In this document: one piece after another, positions 38,112 to 48,520 of the stretch
Position numbering within the stretch: position 1 is the stretch's first letter
Layout of the letters: every line of letters begins with the position of its first letter
Source of the DNA: Bryum argenteum
Taxonomy: Eukaryota > Streptophyta > Bryopsida > Bryales > Bryaceae
Direction of reading: 5' to 3'
DNA length: 64,000 nucleotides
Assembly: GCA_037043015.1 (NCBI GenBank)
Contig: CM073324.1
Location: 5,201,413-5,265,412, forward strand
Position numbers and translations under genes: made by a program
Notes under the pieces: generated by a model
What the model was told of the DNA's origin: nothing
Databases searched by the model: none
The model's input: the letters and a program-made list of their open reading frames with translations, nothing else

Positions 38112-39204
38112 ATGATGTTCGACCATGTCAAGCGTGTCAAGAACTGGACCACCATGGCGTGCCACGTTTATGACTCTAAAATCTGCCGAATTCTAACTAT
38201 TGCATGCTGTGATTTCCAGTCTGAAGATGGAGAAGCTCAAATCGTCTTCTGGAAGAACCTAAACCATGTCATGGGCAGGAACGGAGTCGAAGCGCCGCAG
38301 TTTCAAGGGTTCGTGGCGGATAGTGCGCAAGCCAACTGGAATGCTGTGCGGATCATTTACGGCTCCGGTGACCCTAAAGTCTCTATGGAAGGCCGCGAAC
38401 GAACTTGCTTCTTCCATTGGACGCAATCCCTAGAGAAACACACCAAGCAATACATCGTGCACGAGCTGCAGGATCAACATCGACATCTTTGTAAGCAATA
38501 CAAAGATGCACGCACCATGGCTGAGGCGGAGACAAGATACTGGGCGATCCGAGCGTGGTGGGCGTCGGCGCAGGCCACCTCCGAGGTTGGATTAGGTCAC
38601 CTCGAACACTGGCTTGCATTCTGGCACTTCCGATACAGGCAATGGGGTGGCTTCATGGAACTGGTGAGTCCGCAGCCTCTGTAGCGATTATGTACCGTGC
38701 TTTTATGTCAAGTAAATACGTAACTTTTATTTACTTTTTTATCATAGATTTTTTCTTTTTTACGATTGCAATAATAACATTTTAAAATATTTGAAATTTT
38801 AAAAATTCTATTTTTAGATCAGACATTCGGTGACGAAAGTCTAAACCGCTCTGGATATTGTAATCAATTTTTTTTTTTATTAAGTCAAATGTCTTTACAC
38901 ATTGCAGGAAAATAAATATTCTGCAGAGGAGCTCGCGGAGATGCCTTCATGTAACCTTGCTGAATCTATCCATAACAAATGGTTGCAAGCGTCCGGCAAC
39001 AAGGGTGGGAACTTGTACGTTGCTGCTGTTGATGATTATGTTCGTGCTTTCCTTCAAGTGGTGGGTTACCACGACTTTAACGGAGGAGGCAAGGGTGGTA
39101 GTGGACCAACATCCGAAGAACTATTACTTCGTGTTGCTCATAAAGCTCGACGAACCGGCGATCCATCTAGCCTCACAAGGGCAGTTTCGACTTTCGGGAG
39201 CTGA
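38112..39204 (+). pseudogene. Mutator-like transposase, catalytic part with one intron
   Basis: Exon 38112-38663 reads MMFDHVKRVKNW, CHVYDSKICRILTIA, GFVADSAQANWNAV and ERTCFFHWTQSLEKH, the pattern of a MULE DDE domain with acidic residues in the first two blocks. A 244-bp intron (38664-38907) has a CTG|GTGAGT donor and an ATTGCAG|GAA acceptor and joins in phase 0 to 38908-39204, which continues ELAEMPSCNLAESIHNKWLQ. A frameshift near 38106 separates this part from the N-terminal frame. Another near 39196 moves the rest into the next frame. Confidence 0.75.
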
Positions 39205-40339
39205 AAAGATCTCATGCCGAGACGCCCACCTTGAGGGGGCTGAGGTGTTCGGTTCCAAGAAACGTAAGGCCGATGTTCCGATTGAGCCGATGATGAAAAC
39301 GGACGACACCGTGAGCTACTCACATCCCCGAATTGGGAGAAGGGTTACCCGAGCCTTGGTTGAAAATCTGACTACTATCCATGAAGAGGATGAACTTGAG
39401 GAGCCACCAACATTACCATCCAGTTTTGCTGGACCTAGTATTGAACGTGTGACCGCTGTTCAGGAGACTAAAGTAGACGAGAGGTTGTGGCACATTGCTC
39501 GTTTGAGGGAGAATTCTGCCAAGGCTTGTTGGGGTATCATGCGAAAGAGTAAGAAAAGATGTGACTCGCGAATTATTCAGAAGGGGAAGGCGACCGCAGC
39601 TCCAACTTACACTGGAGTATGGCAACGGCCTCAAGAGGGGCCTAGAAAAATTGATCAGTTCTTTTTTTGTGCGGATGATATTGACAGGTGTGTGAAGGGT
39701 CATCGTCGCAAGTGGATTGAGCCATTCTCTCTAAGCGAGGATAGACCCCCTATTCCTTTAATATGGCCTGTTAAGATAGGGACTAACCTCACACGTGATG
39801 AAATGGAGGCATTGGAGAATGCAGGCTTCCGACTACCCCAAAAAGAACAGCTTCCTACGCACCGCACTTTTAATAATGCTGCCCCACCAAGAGACTTGTC
39901 CCATATTCCAGTTCCGGAGAAGCCGGACGTGTTCCCTAGGTCAAGAAGATCGAAGAACATGAAACGCATTCCAGCAATGACTTCAAAGCACATGAAGATT
40001 ATTGAGTCTGCCACCTCAATGCAGGCCAAAATTCTGAAGGTGACCATGATCCCGCAGCCTAGTTTTGGATGTATCGTAGACTTGGAATCGGATTCGGATG
40101 CAGTTTATAGACTTTCGATTAGTAAATTCCCGGATTGCTCATGCCCAGTGTTCAAGAAAACAATTTATTCGTTAGGACGGAGAGATCCATACCGACCGTG
40201 CAAGCACCTATACTTCATCACGGTATTGGTTTGCAAATTTGATCCGGATGCTGACCTCTTCATCCACGCGGCGACTCTTAGTTTCAATGAGGTGAAGAAG
40301 ATTCTGGAGGGAGGAATCTTAGACCATGCTACACATTAG
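39190..40339 (+). pseudogene. Mutator-like transposase, C-terminal SWIM zinc-finger part
   Basis: After a one-base shift near 39196 (GAEKISCRDAHLEG) the frame runs to 40339. It ends with a SWIM finger, CSCPVF followed by PCKHLYF, fitting CxC...CxH. SWIM fingers are a standard C-terminal part of MULE transposases. The segment between the catalytic domain and SWIM is charged and unusually long (about 300 residues). Target-site duplications and terminal inverted repeats were not found by eye, so the element ends are undefined. Confidence 0.8.
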
Positions 40340-40800
40340 TATGCCTTATATCTCCTCATCTACATACGCTATATGTTAGACTTATGATTGTGTGCTTCAC
40401 TGTTTACGTGATATTATTTCACAAACTTATTAAATATAATTATATCAGTACCAACATGTGGAGCAAACCTTGACAATTTGTCTAACTTGGAGTACTAATC
40501 ACTTAGGAATATTACCTTAGAAACTTATTGACATTAACAAAATGTCATTTACTGTGGAGTTTTGTAGCTCAAGTCCAACACAATTTAGAGAATTTAAGCC
40601 TTATTTCCACGGGTTTGGGTCAATAAATCCACGGTTATAAGTCGAGAATATTCGAATATTCCTGAGAATATTCGAAAAATATTCCCTAAATCCAAATTTT
40701 TATCTATTTTTAGAATTTTTTTTTCTTAAAATACAAACTCGGTCAAATAAAATTGGAAAACTTACCGCTCACCGCTCAACGCTCACACGGTAGCAACGTC
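40340..40800. other. AT-rich spacer with a short direct repeat
   Basis: The 12-mer GAGAATATTCGA occurs at about 40644 and 40664, and each includes the palindrome GAATATTC. No gene is seen. This may include the right end of the Mutator-like element. Confidence 0.4.
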
Positions 40801-40903
40801 CGGATCCAGCACAGGAAGAGTGGCCACCCTCAGACCGAGAGAAGCAGCTCAGCTACCCCTCCCGGAGGAAGGCACTCCACCCCGGCCGGCCCCCACTCAC
40901 CGG

Positions 40904-42970
40904 ATGGCAACCCGGAGTGTGGCTGCCACCGGGCCGAGCCATCCGGGTCCAATTGTGTCCGGACCGGAGGAAGATTCCCCGGTCGCCATGGCGACCCCTC
41001 CGGCCCCCGTAGTTGTCTCGCCACCACCCCTCAGGCCGGTGCAGGGAAATGACAGTGAGGGAGAGGAGGCTCTCGTCCTGCACCGGAGGAAGTCGGGACG
41101 AGTCCTGAGGTTCGTGGAGAGCGAGTCGTCCTCCTTGCCCGGAGAACAGGGAGTGGAAGCCTCGGCCCCGCCAGGAGAGACCGAGGCTGTGGGAGCTCTG
41201 CAGCGAGGAGGCCCTACCCCGGAAGTACAGACCCCGACTCGGGAAGCGCCAGTGGGGGACATCCCTACTGAGGTACTTCTCCAGGCAGATAGCCCGGCAG
41301 ATGATCCCGGACAGCCTACCGCCACGGGAGGGATAGAGTGGGGAGACCCGCAATATGCGAAGAAGAGGAAGGCGGACCTCCCTGCCGAGAGTCCCCGTCC
41401 ACGGGTCCGGAGGAAGCTCACGAAGCTGAGGGCGGACACTTCACCAACCCCGGCCGCCTCTCCTGTTGCCCGGGCCGAACCCCTCGAGCCGGTAATCCGA
41501 GCGATCCCAGCAGTTCAGCGGACCTCATCACCCGGGGAGGGAGAAATCCGGAGGAAGGGGAAGCAGGTGCTGGAGGAGTCCTCTGAGTCAGAGGAAGGAG
41601 AGGCCACCGCACCGCATTCGCCTGCCCACGCTACCCGGGTACACGCAGAGGCGGCACCCTCCAATACTCCCCGGTTGCCAGGATGGGACGACTTCACCCC
41701 GCGGAGACCGGAGTTCGATCCCAACCTCCTTGTACCCCCATCCCGGATAACAGAGGAGCACCCTCTGCAGCCAATTGCGCATGCCCTGCATGTATGCACG
41801 CAGGAGCACCTCCAGATGCACAAGGCCCTGCGCGGCATATCAGTGGCACTCCGAACCGGCCAAGTGGAGCGGTACCCCGAGATGGTGAGGGATTTAGTCC
41901 GCGAAAACGCTGCAGCCCGGGCAAGTATTTGTGAGGGGTCCCTCATCATCCTGCGCCAAGCCCGGGAAATTAAGCAGCTAGAGGAGGAGCTGACTAAGCA
42001 GCAGGGGTACGCTCGGCAGCATCTTTTCGGGCTCAGGAGGTTCCTGTATGCACCCGGAGAGGCACAGCTGAAGGCCCAGCTGCTCGACGCCCAATTCCAG
42101 GCCTCAGGGTCGGACCTCCCAACCCGGATGGCGGCGTACATGAAGAAGGCTGCAGAAAGGATGGAAGGAGCTCTCCAGGAGATGAGAGGCCTCATCGGGG
42201 AGATGGCCCGGACTTTTCCCGGGGAGGCACCTCCCCTTGCAGTTGTAGAGGATACCCGCACCCAGGGCAACCCCGAAGCGACCGAAGATGCCAGGGCCGA
42301 GGAGGAAGAGCCCACCGACCCCGCGGCAATGGAGGAGCCGGTCCTGCCCACGAACCTGAGCCCGGAGAAGACCTCGAGGGAGACAGGGACTTTGCACCCC
42401 CTCAGCAAGGACATACCGGAGAGCGCTGAGGCAAGCCTGAAGGGCATAACCCGAGTCGAGGAGGAGGTTCCCCAGATACTCGAAGAGAAGGTTTCCCGGG
42501 TAGCGGAGGAGGATACCCGGGTAAGGAGTCTCTTCCCCCTTCCACCGGAACGGACTGTGGACCTCGCGGACAGGAGTCCTATTCCTGCCCTAGAGGCCAC
42601 GATCCAACCAAGACAGGAGGGGGAGGCCGATACCCGGCCACACGGACTGGTAGCCGAGGAGCCACAGATGCCTCGCTGTCCGGGTTTAACCAATCCGTCG
42701 GAGCCCTCTGACGGCGAGGCCCTCCCGGAGAAGGTGCTGACCGCGGAGGTCGCCCCCCTCCTCCCCGAGGACTTGATCGATGTCCCGGAGATCGGAGAGG
42801 CACTTCCGGACACCTCAGCCCCAATGCCTTCCGGAGATACTGAGATTCTAGGGAGTGGAGGGACCGCTCCAGTGCTCCAAGAAACAGGGAACGAAGAGGA
42901 GGAGGTCACCTCCCAACCCGGGCCGAGGGCGCAGGAAGACGGCGCTCCCGAAAATGCCGAGGCGCTGTGA
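40904..42970 (+). CDS. Intact 688-codon open frame, Pro/Glu-rich protein with predicted helical core
   Basis: One uninterrupted frame runs from ATG 40904 (MATRSVAATG; the open frame extends 28 codons upstream without ATG). The first ~270 residues are Pro/Ser/Glu-rich with basic patches (KKRKADLP, RVRRKLTK). The middle (~270-450) is likely helical and coiled-coil, with QLEEELTKQQGYARQH, LYAPGEAQLKAQLLDAQF and KKAAERMEGALQEMRGLI. The tail is again acidic and Pro-rich. No known domain is recognised. It may be an LTR-borne or extra ORF of a retrotransposon: a neighbouring LTR holds a frame in the same relative place, but the sequences are not clearly similar. The intact length contrasts with the broken genes around it. 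A minus-strand open frame across 41515-42909 is its shadow. Confidence 0.55.
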   Translation: MATRSVAATGPSHPGPIVSGPEEDSPVAMATPPAPVVVSPPPLRPVQGNDSEGEEALVLHRRKSGRVLRFVESESSSLPGEQGVEASAPPGETEAVGALQRGGPTPEVQTPTREAPVGDIPTEVLLQADSPADDPGQPTATGGIEWGDPQYAKKRKADLPAESPRPRVRRKLTKLRADTSPTPAASPVARAEPLEPVIRAIPAVQRTSSPGEGEIRRKGKQVLEESSESEEGEATAPHSPAHATRVHAEAAPSNTPRLPGWDDFTPRRPEFDPNLLVPPSRITEEHPLQPIAHALHVCTQEHLQMHKALRGISVALRTGQVERYPEMVRDLVRENAAARASICEGSLIILRQAREIKQLEEELTKQQGYARQHLFGLRRFLYAPGEAQLKAQLLDAQFQASGSDLPTRMAAYMKKAAERMEGALQEMRGLIGEMARTFPGEAPPLAVVEDTRTQGNPEATEDARAEEEEPTDPAAMEEPVLPTNLSPEKTSRETGTLHPLSKDIPESAEASLKGITRVEEEVPQILEEKVSRVAEEDTRVRSLFPLPPERTVDLADRSPIPALEATIQPRQEGEADTRPHGLVAEEPQMPRCPGLTNPSEPSDGEALPEKVLTAEVAPLLPEDLIDVPEIGEALPDTSAPMPSGDTEILGSGGTAPVLQETGNEEEEVTSQPGPRAQEDGAPENAEAL

Positions 42971-43255
42971 CAGTCAGGATAGAGGAGGACGATCAGGGCT
43001 GAGATAACGGTGGGCCGATATCCCGGATTGAGATTAGGTTAGAAGTAGTACTTTTATTTGCAGATAGGGGAATGACGGCGCTAGGCTGACAGAGGGATAG
43101 ATTTAGAAAGATTCCCTAGCAAGTAATTTTTGTCCTCTTCTGGGATGCCAGGGAGGATCCGCTACTTAGCCGAGGAGAGGATTCCTCCTCGGGATCTTTT
43201 TGTGACTTTGCAATACCCTAATTCAGTGCAAGTACGCCTCTTTCTCATTTCCCTC

Positions 43256-43273
43256 GTGTGTGTGTGTGTGTGT
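43256..43273. repeat. (GT)n microsatellite
   Basis: Nine GT units in the non-coding part of the LTR-like region. Confidence 0.9.
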
Positions 43274-44486
43274 CTGATTGTGTGTCCTTCTCCTTTTCCT
43301 GTCTTGTCTGCTAGGTCTGGGTGTTTGCAGAGTTCAGAGGACCCTTGCTATCCGGGCAAGAGGTAACGGTTCCGTCCTTGAACGGAGAGTAGTGAGGAGA
43401 GTAGAGAAGCTAGCAGGAGAGGAGTGTGGCCAACGAACGGCACCTCTCACTTAGGACACCGATTCGGCCTATCCGTGCAGCATCCAGGATTACGGCGGCC
43501 AGGAAGGGATTCCTGCCGCTTAACCGACTCCCGAGGCCGCACTCGGTTGAGTCCCCCTGGATTGTTGAAGTCCGGGTAGGCGGGTTGGCGTATAGGTGAT
43601 AGCGGTGAACTCCGGGTCAGTCGCACCACCCCCAGTCCAGTAACCCGGAATCCACTAACCCGGGTAGTAAGTTGTGATAACCGGACCATAGGAGAACCGG
43701 ATACCAACCTTTGTGACATGCGTGTGGATTTAGAGTCCGGGCGTAGAGGGAGGTATAAGGGAAGTTCCTAACAGGATAAGGAGAGAGAGAGTCTCGGTGA
43801 CCTTTCCGGTCACGTTAATCAACGGGAGAAGTGGCCTAATCCCCCCACTTATCTAAGTCCGGGAAAATCCCTCTGAAGTGAATACAGAGGCTAAACTAAA
43901 CCACAAAGACTAAACCCCCTCTCCTCTCCTGTCCGGGCAGCTCTTCCAGGACAGGATATAGGGCACAGGGGTGATAGGACAGTACCCGGATAGCACAAAT
44001 CCGGGTTAGCTAACTGGTGGAAATTGTTGTTCTTGCACTTCACAGGATCTCCGTGCACTACAAGGAGAATAGTATCCTAATTGACAAAATTTTGACAGAA
44101 ACCTGCCAATTGTTCCGTCAATTAGGAGACCCTGATTCGGTCACTCAATTGACAGAATTCTATCATTCATTTGTCAATTTGGACGAAGTTCCACAATGCA
44201 AAAAAATTAAAAATTCGGAAATTTTGAGGAAACATTTCTCTGCCCGGGCACGCCGGGGCAGCAGCGTTGGCACAACGAAAAATAGCGCGGGCCCCATCAA
44301 GGGGGTAGCGAGGGCCCTACCGCGGGCAATGCGAGCCCTATCGGTGGAGGCTCACAAGTGGTATGTTAGGGAATTCCATCCCTTGACCTCACGGGTATAG
44401 TCCAAGTGACTAGCCAACTCACCTACTATCCAATTTCATGTCCGAAGATACGTTTTTTTTAATATATATATGCTTTAAGTACAAGT

Positions 44487-44740
44487 ACAGTAGACTTTGA
44501 ATATTTTTCACGATGTAAAAAAAAAAAAATTTCAAATTTTTTTTTTGAAATATTCTATGCAGGTATTTTTTTATATGTATAAAAAATTTCAATTTTTTTT
44601 TTTTTTTTTTTTTTTTTTATGCTAGGGCCTTTTTTTACTACCGAGTAGACTTTGAATATTTTTCACGATGTAAAAAAACTTTTTTTTTTTCAAAATTTTT
44701 TTTTGCACTATTTCATGCAGGTATTTTTCTATATGAAAAC
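44487..44740. repeat. Tandem duplication inside the CACTA element
   Basis: The segment starting TAGACTTTGAATATTTTTC with ACGATGTAAAA then long A/T tracts and ATGCAGGTATTTTT occurs at about 44488-44582 and again at 44645-44738, offset about 155 bp. A long T homopolymer lies between the copies. Confidence 0.75.
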
Positions 44741-44849
44741 CAACCCAAGTGATTTTGTCCAAAACGGAGTCCGGATGAAGAAGTTATAGTTCTTCAAAGT
44801 TTCTGCCCTTCATGCAAAATGTCGTATTTTGGCATTTTGCATCAACTTT

Positions 44850-44965
44850 GAACGTTATGATCTCACAAATGGAGAAGATCCAACGGTTGAAAATTTCAGC
44901 GGTAGCTCAAAAACAAGTAAATTACAAGATCCTACGGTTAAAGTCTACAAAAAGTTTTAGCAATT
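44850..44965. repeat. Dispersed GATCCAACGGTTGAA-type sequence, copy 1
   Basis: GTTATGATCTCACA, GATCCAACGGTTGAAAATTTC and AAGATCCTACGGTTAAA occur in this order. The same series appears at 59545-59670 and inside the TTAA-flanked insert at 63245-63400, so these elements share interior sequence. Confidence 0.7.
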
Positions 44966-45248
44966 CCATGCTTGTCGTAAATAAAAAAAATTGACAAGAA
45001 GTTGACTAGAATTTGACAAGAAGTTGACAAAAACATTAATAATGTCCAAAGTGACAGAGTTGGGCTGCGAGATGCTGACTTCGTCATTTCGGACATTTTT
45101 TTGTCAACTATTTGTCATCTCGGGCCCCATTTCCTTGTAGTGGTGGAACGAATACTCGGGTTCTTGTTTGGGAAACCTCTTTTACCGCGAAAAAAGGTTA
45201 TCCGGGCACGAATCGGGAAAGCACGTTACGACAGTATCAAATCTCGAG

Positions 45249-46217
45249 ATGCACGATATGATCGCCATGATACGACAACTACAGCAGGAGAATGCCAACA
45301 TACGGCATGCCATGGAACAACACCAAGCGGCTCTCACTCAAGTCCATGTGGCAGCCCCTGTCGCAAACCAAGTGCCACATATACAAGCACCTAAAGAGCC
45401 TCGAGTGAGCTTGCCAGACAAGTTTGATGGCGATCGCACTAAGCTTCGAGATTTTGTCAATCAAATTCGACTTGTCTTTCGTCTTCAACCTCAAAGATAC
45501 TCAACGGAAGAAATACAAGTCGGGTTCATCGGGACCTTGCTCACCGGAACCGCGCTGTCGTGGTTCTCATCGCTCTTGGAGAAAAACTCTTCAATCTTGG
45601 CAAGCTGCGACCAGTTTTTGGAAGAACTGAGCAGAACGTTTGGAGAAAGAGATCGAGCACTGGTAGCGACTGCAAAACTCCGTTCCCTACAACAACGTTC
45701 GCGCCCAGCTTCAGCATACGTTGCAGAGTTTCAACAAATTTCTTGTGACCTGGATTGGAACGATATAGCTCTCATCACCATGTTTCGATGGGGACTTCGT
45801 GACGATATCAAGACCTTGTTGCTGAACTTGCCCAAGCCAACTACACTATCAGAGGCTATTACTCAAGCAATCGACTGCGACAACCGATTGTTCGAGCAGC
45901 GGCAAGAGCGGCGATTGCTCTTTGGATCGTATCGATCGGACTACGCGGCCCCATCTCGCCAGACACCTCCCCACACTTCAACGATGGAACCCATGCAAAT
46001 CGACACTTCAAAGGTTAAGAAGTTGTCCGAAGAAGAGAAAGAACGACGTCGCAGAGAACACCTATGCTTGTATTGTGGAGAAAAGGACCACGGTTGGAGG
46101 AACTGCCCTGCAAAACTTCAGAGGTCAAAACCGCATAAGTTCCGAGGCACTTCGAGCGCTTCTGAGCATAACCACGAGGAGTTCATGTCGGAAAACGACA
46201 ACGGCCAGCCACAGTAG
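45249..46217 (+). CDS. Chromovirus gag, intact frame (322 codons)
   Basis: ATG 45249 (MHDMIAMIRQL) opens a full gag: an N-terminal coiled coil, the retrotransposon-gag core (GTLLTGTALSWFSSLLEK; FGERDRALVATAKL) and one zinc knuckle CLYCGEKDHGWRNC (CX2CX4HX4C) near residue 280. The frame is open upstream to a TTG at 45168, so a longer non-ATG product cannot be excluded. Protease follows in a different frame, compatible with programmed -1 frameshifting or a separate decay indel. Confidence 0.85.
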   Translation: MHDMIAMIRQLQQENANIRHAMEQHQAALTQVHVAAPVANQVPHIQAPKEPRVSLPDKFDGDRTKLRDFVNQIRLVFRLQPQRYSTEEIQVGFIGTLLTGTALSWFSSLLEKNSSILASCDQFLEELSRTFGERDRALVATAKLRSLQQRSRPASAYVAEFQQISCDLDWNDIALITMFRWGLRDDIKTLLLNLPKPTTLSEAITQAIDCDNRLFEQRQERRLLFGSYRSDYAAPSRQTPPHTSTMEPMQIDTSKVKKLSEEEKERRRREHLCLYCGEKDHGWRNCPAKLQRSKPHKFRGTSSASEHNHEEFMSENDNGQPQ

Positions 46218-46741
46218 GGACCGTGCGGCTGACAAATGTTGCCACGTCATCAGGTCCTATCTTATCTTCTGAACCCTCTCGTTGTTTTAATATCCCGCTT
46301 ATAATAGATTTTTATCCGCATAGTATAAAAGTCAAAGCTTTGCTAGATTCCGGAGCATCTGCTTGTTTTATTGATAGAGACCTTGTCAAACGTCATAACC
46401 TGCCTATAGTTCCTAAGAAATACCCTGTAGCAGTAGAGGTTATTGACGGTAGACCGTTGGTATTGGGAGATGTTACCCACGAAACTAAACCTTTGAACAT
46501 TATCCTAGACGGTCACCAAAGTATTGTTGTTTTCAATATCATTAGTTCTCCCTCGAATCCTCTTGTCCTAGGTCTTTCTTGGTTAGAAATGGTCAATCCA
46601 GATATAGACTGGAAAAAACGTAAGCTAACGTATCAAGCTTTAGCTCCCCATATGCCTTCAAATAATCTGAAGTCTTGCTCTTACCAAGTGCAAAGATCCG
46701 AGGTCAAAATTCCGCTGATGGTCGGTGCAGAGCCTTTATGA
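46218..46741 (+). pseudogene. Chromovirus aspartic protease
   Basis: The active site is LLDSGASACFID and a conserved C-terminal PLVLGLSWL follows. The frame is two positions from gag. It ends at a TGA at 46739-46741, where RT begins one frame over at ATG 46738 ([10 protein letters not shown]). In related elements protease and RT are continuous, so a one-base loss near 46735 is likely. Confidence 0.8.
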
Positions 46742-48520
46742 GGGCTGCCAAAGACGGGAGTATGTTTGCAATTTATGCAATTCCGTCATCACAACCTGTT
46801 CAAAAACTAGCTAAACTACCAGCACAATATGAAGAGTTTTCGGACATGTTCGAGAAGAAGAATGCTGACACACTTCCTCAACACCGACCCTACGATTGTG
46901 GCATCGAACTTCAAGAAGGAGCGCAACCGCCATTTGGTCCGATCTACAGCCTTTCGCAGAACGAGCTTGCTGCATTACGAGAATACCTTGATGAAAATCT
47001 TGCGAAGAATTTCATTCGACACTCCAAATCACCTGCCGGAACTCCTATTCTATTCGTCAAGAAGAAGGACGGTTCCCTTCGGATGTGCGTGGACTATCGC
47101 GGCCTGAACAAGGTTACAATCAAGAATCGGTGTCCATTGCCACTTATCTCGGGACTCCTTGACCAACTCGGTCAAGCAAAGATCTACACCAAGATCGATC
47201 TTCGTGGAGCGTACAACCTAGTACGTATCAAAGAAGGTGACGAGTGGAAGACTGCATTCCGAACGAGGTATGGACATTTCGAATACAATGTTATGCCTTT
47301 TGGTCTTACCAACGCACCTGCCATCTTCCAGCACTTAATGAACGACGTGTTCCGAGAGTTCCTGGACGACTTTGTTGTTTGCTACCTCGACGACATATTG
47401 GTGTTCTCCAAGAATGAAGAAGATCACACCAACCATGTCCGATTGGTATTGAAGAAGCTACGCGCTGCCGGGTTATACGCCAAGTTGGAAAAGTGCGTCT
47501 TTCACCAACCTCAAGTCGAATTCCTAGGCTACATCATTTCAGGAGAGGGTCTATCCATGGACCCAAAGAAGATTGAAACAGTCGTTGATTGGCGGAAACC
47601 AACTACCGTTCGAGACGTACAATGTTTCCTTGGTTTTGCCAACTTCTATCGAATCTTTATTCGAAATTACTCTAAGATTGCTGCTCCGTTGACCCGATTG
47701 ACTTGCAAGGACAAGCTCGAGTGGACTACAGAAGCAGACGAAGCTTTCGAGGTTTTGAAGAAGGCGTTTACGACAGCGCCTATTCTCACACATCCTGATG
47801 TCCAGAAGCCGTTCTTCCTAGGAACGGATGCTTCTGATTTTGCCCTTGGAGCGGTCCTTTCACAATACGACGACGACGGACGCCTCCATCCTAACGCGTT
47901 CCACTCGTGAAAATTTACTGCTGCTGAGATCAATTACAAGATTCACGACAAAGAGCTTTTAGCTATCGTCGACTCTTTCCAAGAATGGCGTCACTTCCTT
48001 GAAGGTGCTCAGTATCCCGTCACAGTTCATACTGATCACAAGAACCTTGAGTATTTCATGTCTGCCAAGGTGCTGAATCGTCGACAAGCCCGTTGGAGTA
48101 TATCGTTGTTGCGATTCAACTTTATAATCGCGTACCGCCCCGGCTCTCAACAAATTCGTTCCGATGCACTTTCTAGGCGAACATACCTTGCGCCTAAAGA
48201 AGGCGATGCAGCATACGACCAACAGAGGACTACCCTCATCAAGCCTGAGCAACTTCAGCTCAAGACCGTGCGCACCACAATTTCAGTGGATGCATCTTTT
48301 CTCGAAGATATCCGAGTAAGTTTACAAGATGATCCATTGGCCTTGAAAGTCAAGAGTAATCCTAACGTCTCCAATGTTGAAGAATCTCCATGTCGGGACT
48401 CTCAAGTCTCAGATTCAGAGGTTATAGATTCGGGGAATCCCCGAATCAACCTGCTTCCAGTTCACGGGCTTCCACGTCGCGTGAAACTCCCTAAGATGAT
48501 GCAGATCCAAGATTCCAGTT
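46738..48520 (+). pseudogene. Chromovirus reverse transcriptase / RNase H with one TGA
   Basis: RT blocks [31 protein letters not shown] and the catalytic YLDD (47383-47394) are intact. RNase H starts at [15 protein letters not shown]. An in-frame TGA (47908-47910) sits between PNAFHS and KFTAAEINY, where relatives have Arg (CGA), so a C-to-T change explains it. The same frame then continues with [33 protein letters not shown] and SDALSRR to about 48520, where a frameshift leads into integrase. Confidence 0.88.

Larger units (their letters stand above)
40801..44055 (+). mobile_element. LTR-like region related to the satellite-borne retrotransposon
   Basis: The stretch 43740-43960 aligns in element orientation with the LTR of the 20.8-32.3 kb element. 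Shared phrases include TTAATCAACGGG/TTAATCAACCGG, GAGGCTAAACTAAACCAC/GAGGTTAAACTAAATCAC and the CTCCTGTCCGGGCAG/CTCCCGGACAGGGAGG block, in the same order. The CCGGGTA-rich composition is the same. As in that LTR, an open frame lies upstream. The left end and a partner LTR were not found. The right end is interrupted by the CACTA element and may continue to ACGACA at 45233. Confidence 0.5.
44056..45142. mobile_element. Non-autonomous CACTA-type element (1087 bp)
   Basis: The termini CACTACAAGGA (44056) and TCCTTGTAGTG (ending 45142) are perfect 11-bp inverted repeats of the En/Spm CACTACAAG class. A 3-bp duplication GTG flanks it (44053-44055 and 45143-45145), the length expected for CACTA elements. 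TTGACA/TGTCAA motifs cluster in both subterminal regions (44080-44190 and 44990-45120), where CACTA transposases usually bind. The interior is AT-rich and non-coding. Confidence 0.92.

Noticed and set aside
41515-42909. 464-codon minus-strand frame
   Set aside because: Antisense shadow of the 688-codon frame: Ser/Arg-rich, no motif, and no ATG-linked promoter.
44017-44400. 127-codon plus-strand frame
   Set aside because: It crosses the left boundary of the CACTA element, so it did not exist before the insertion.
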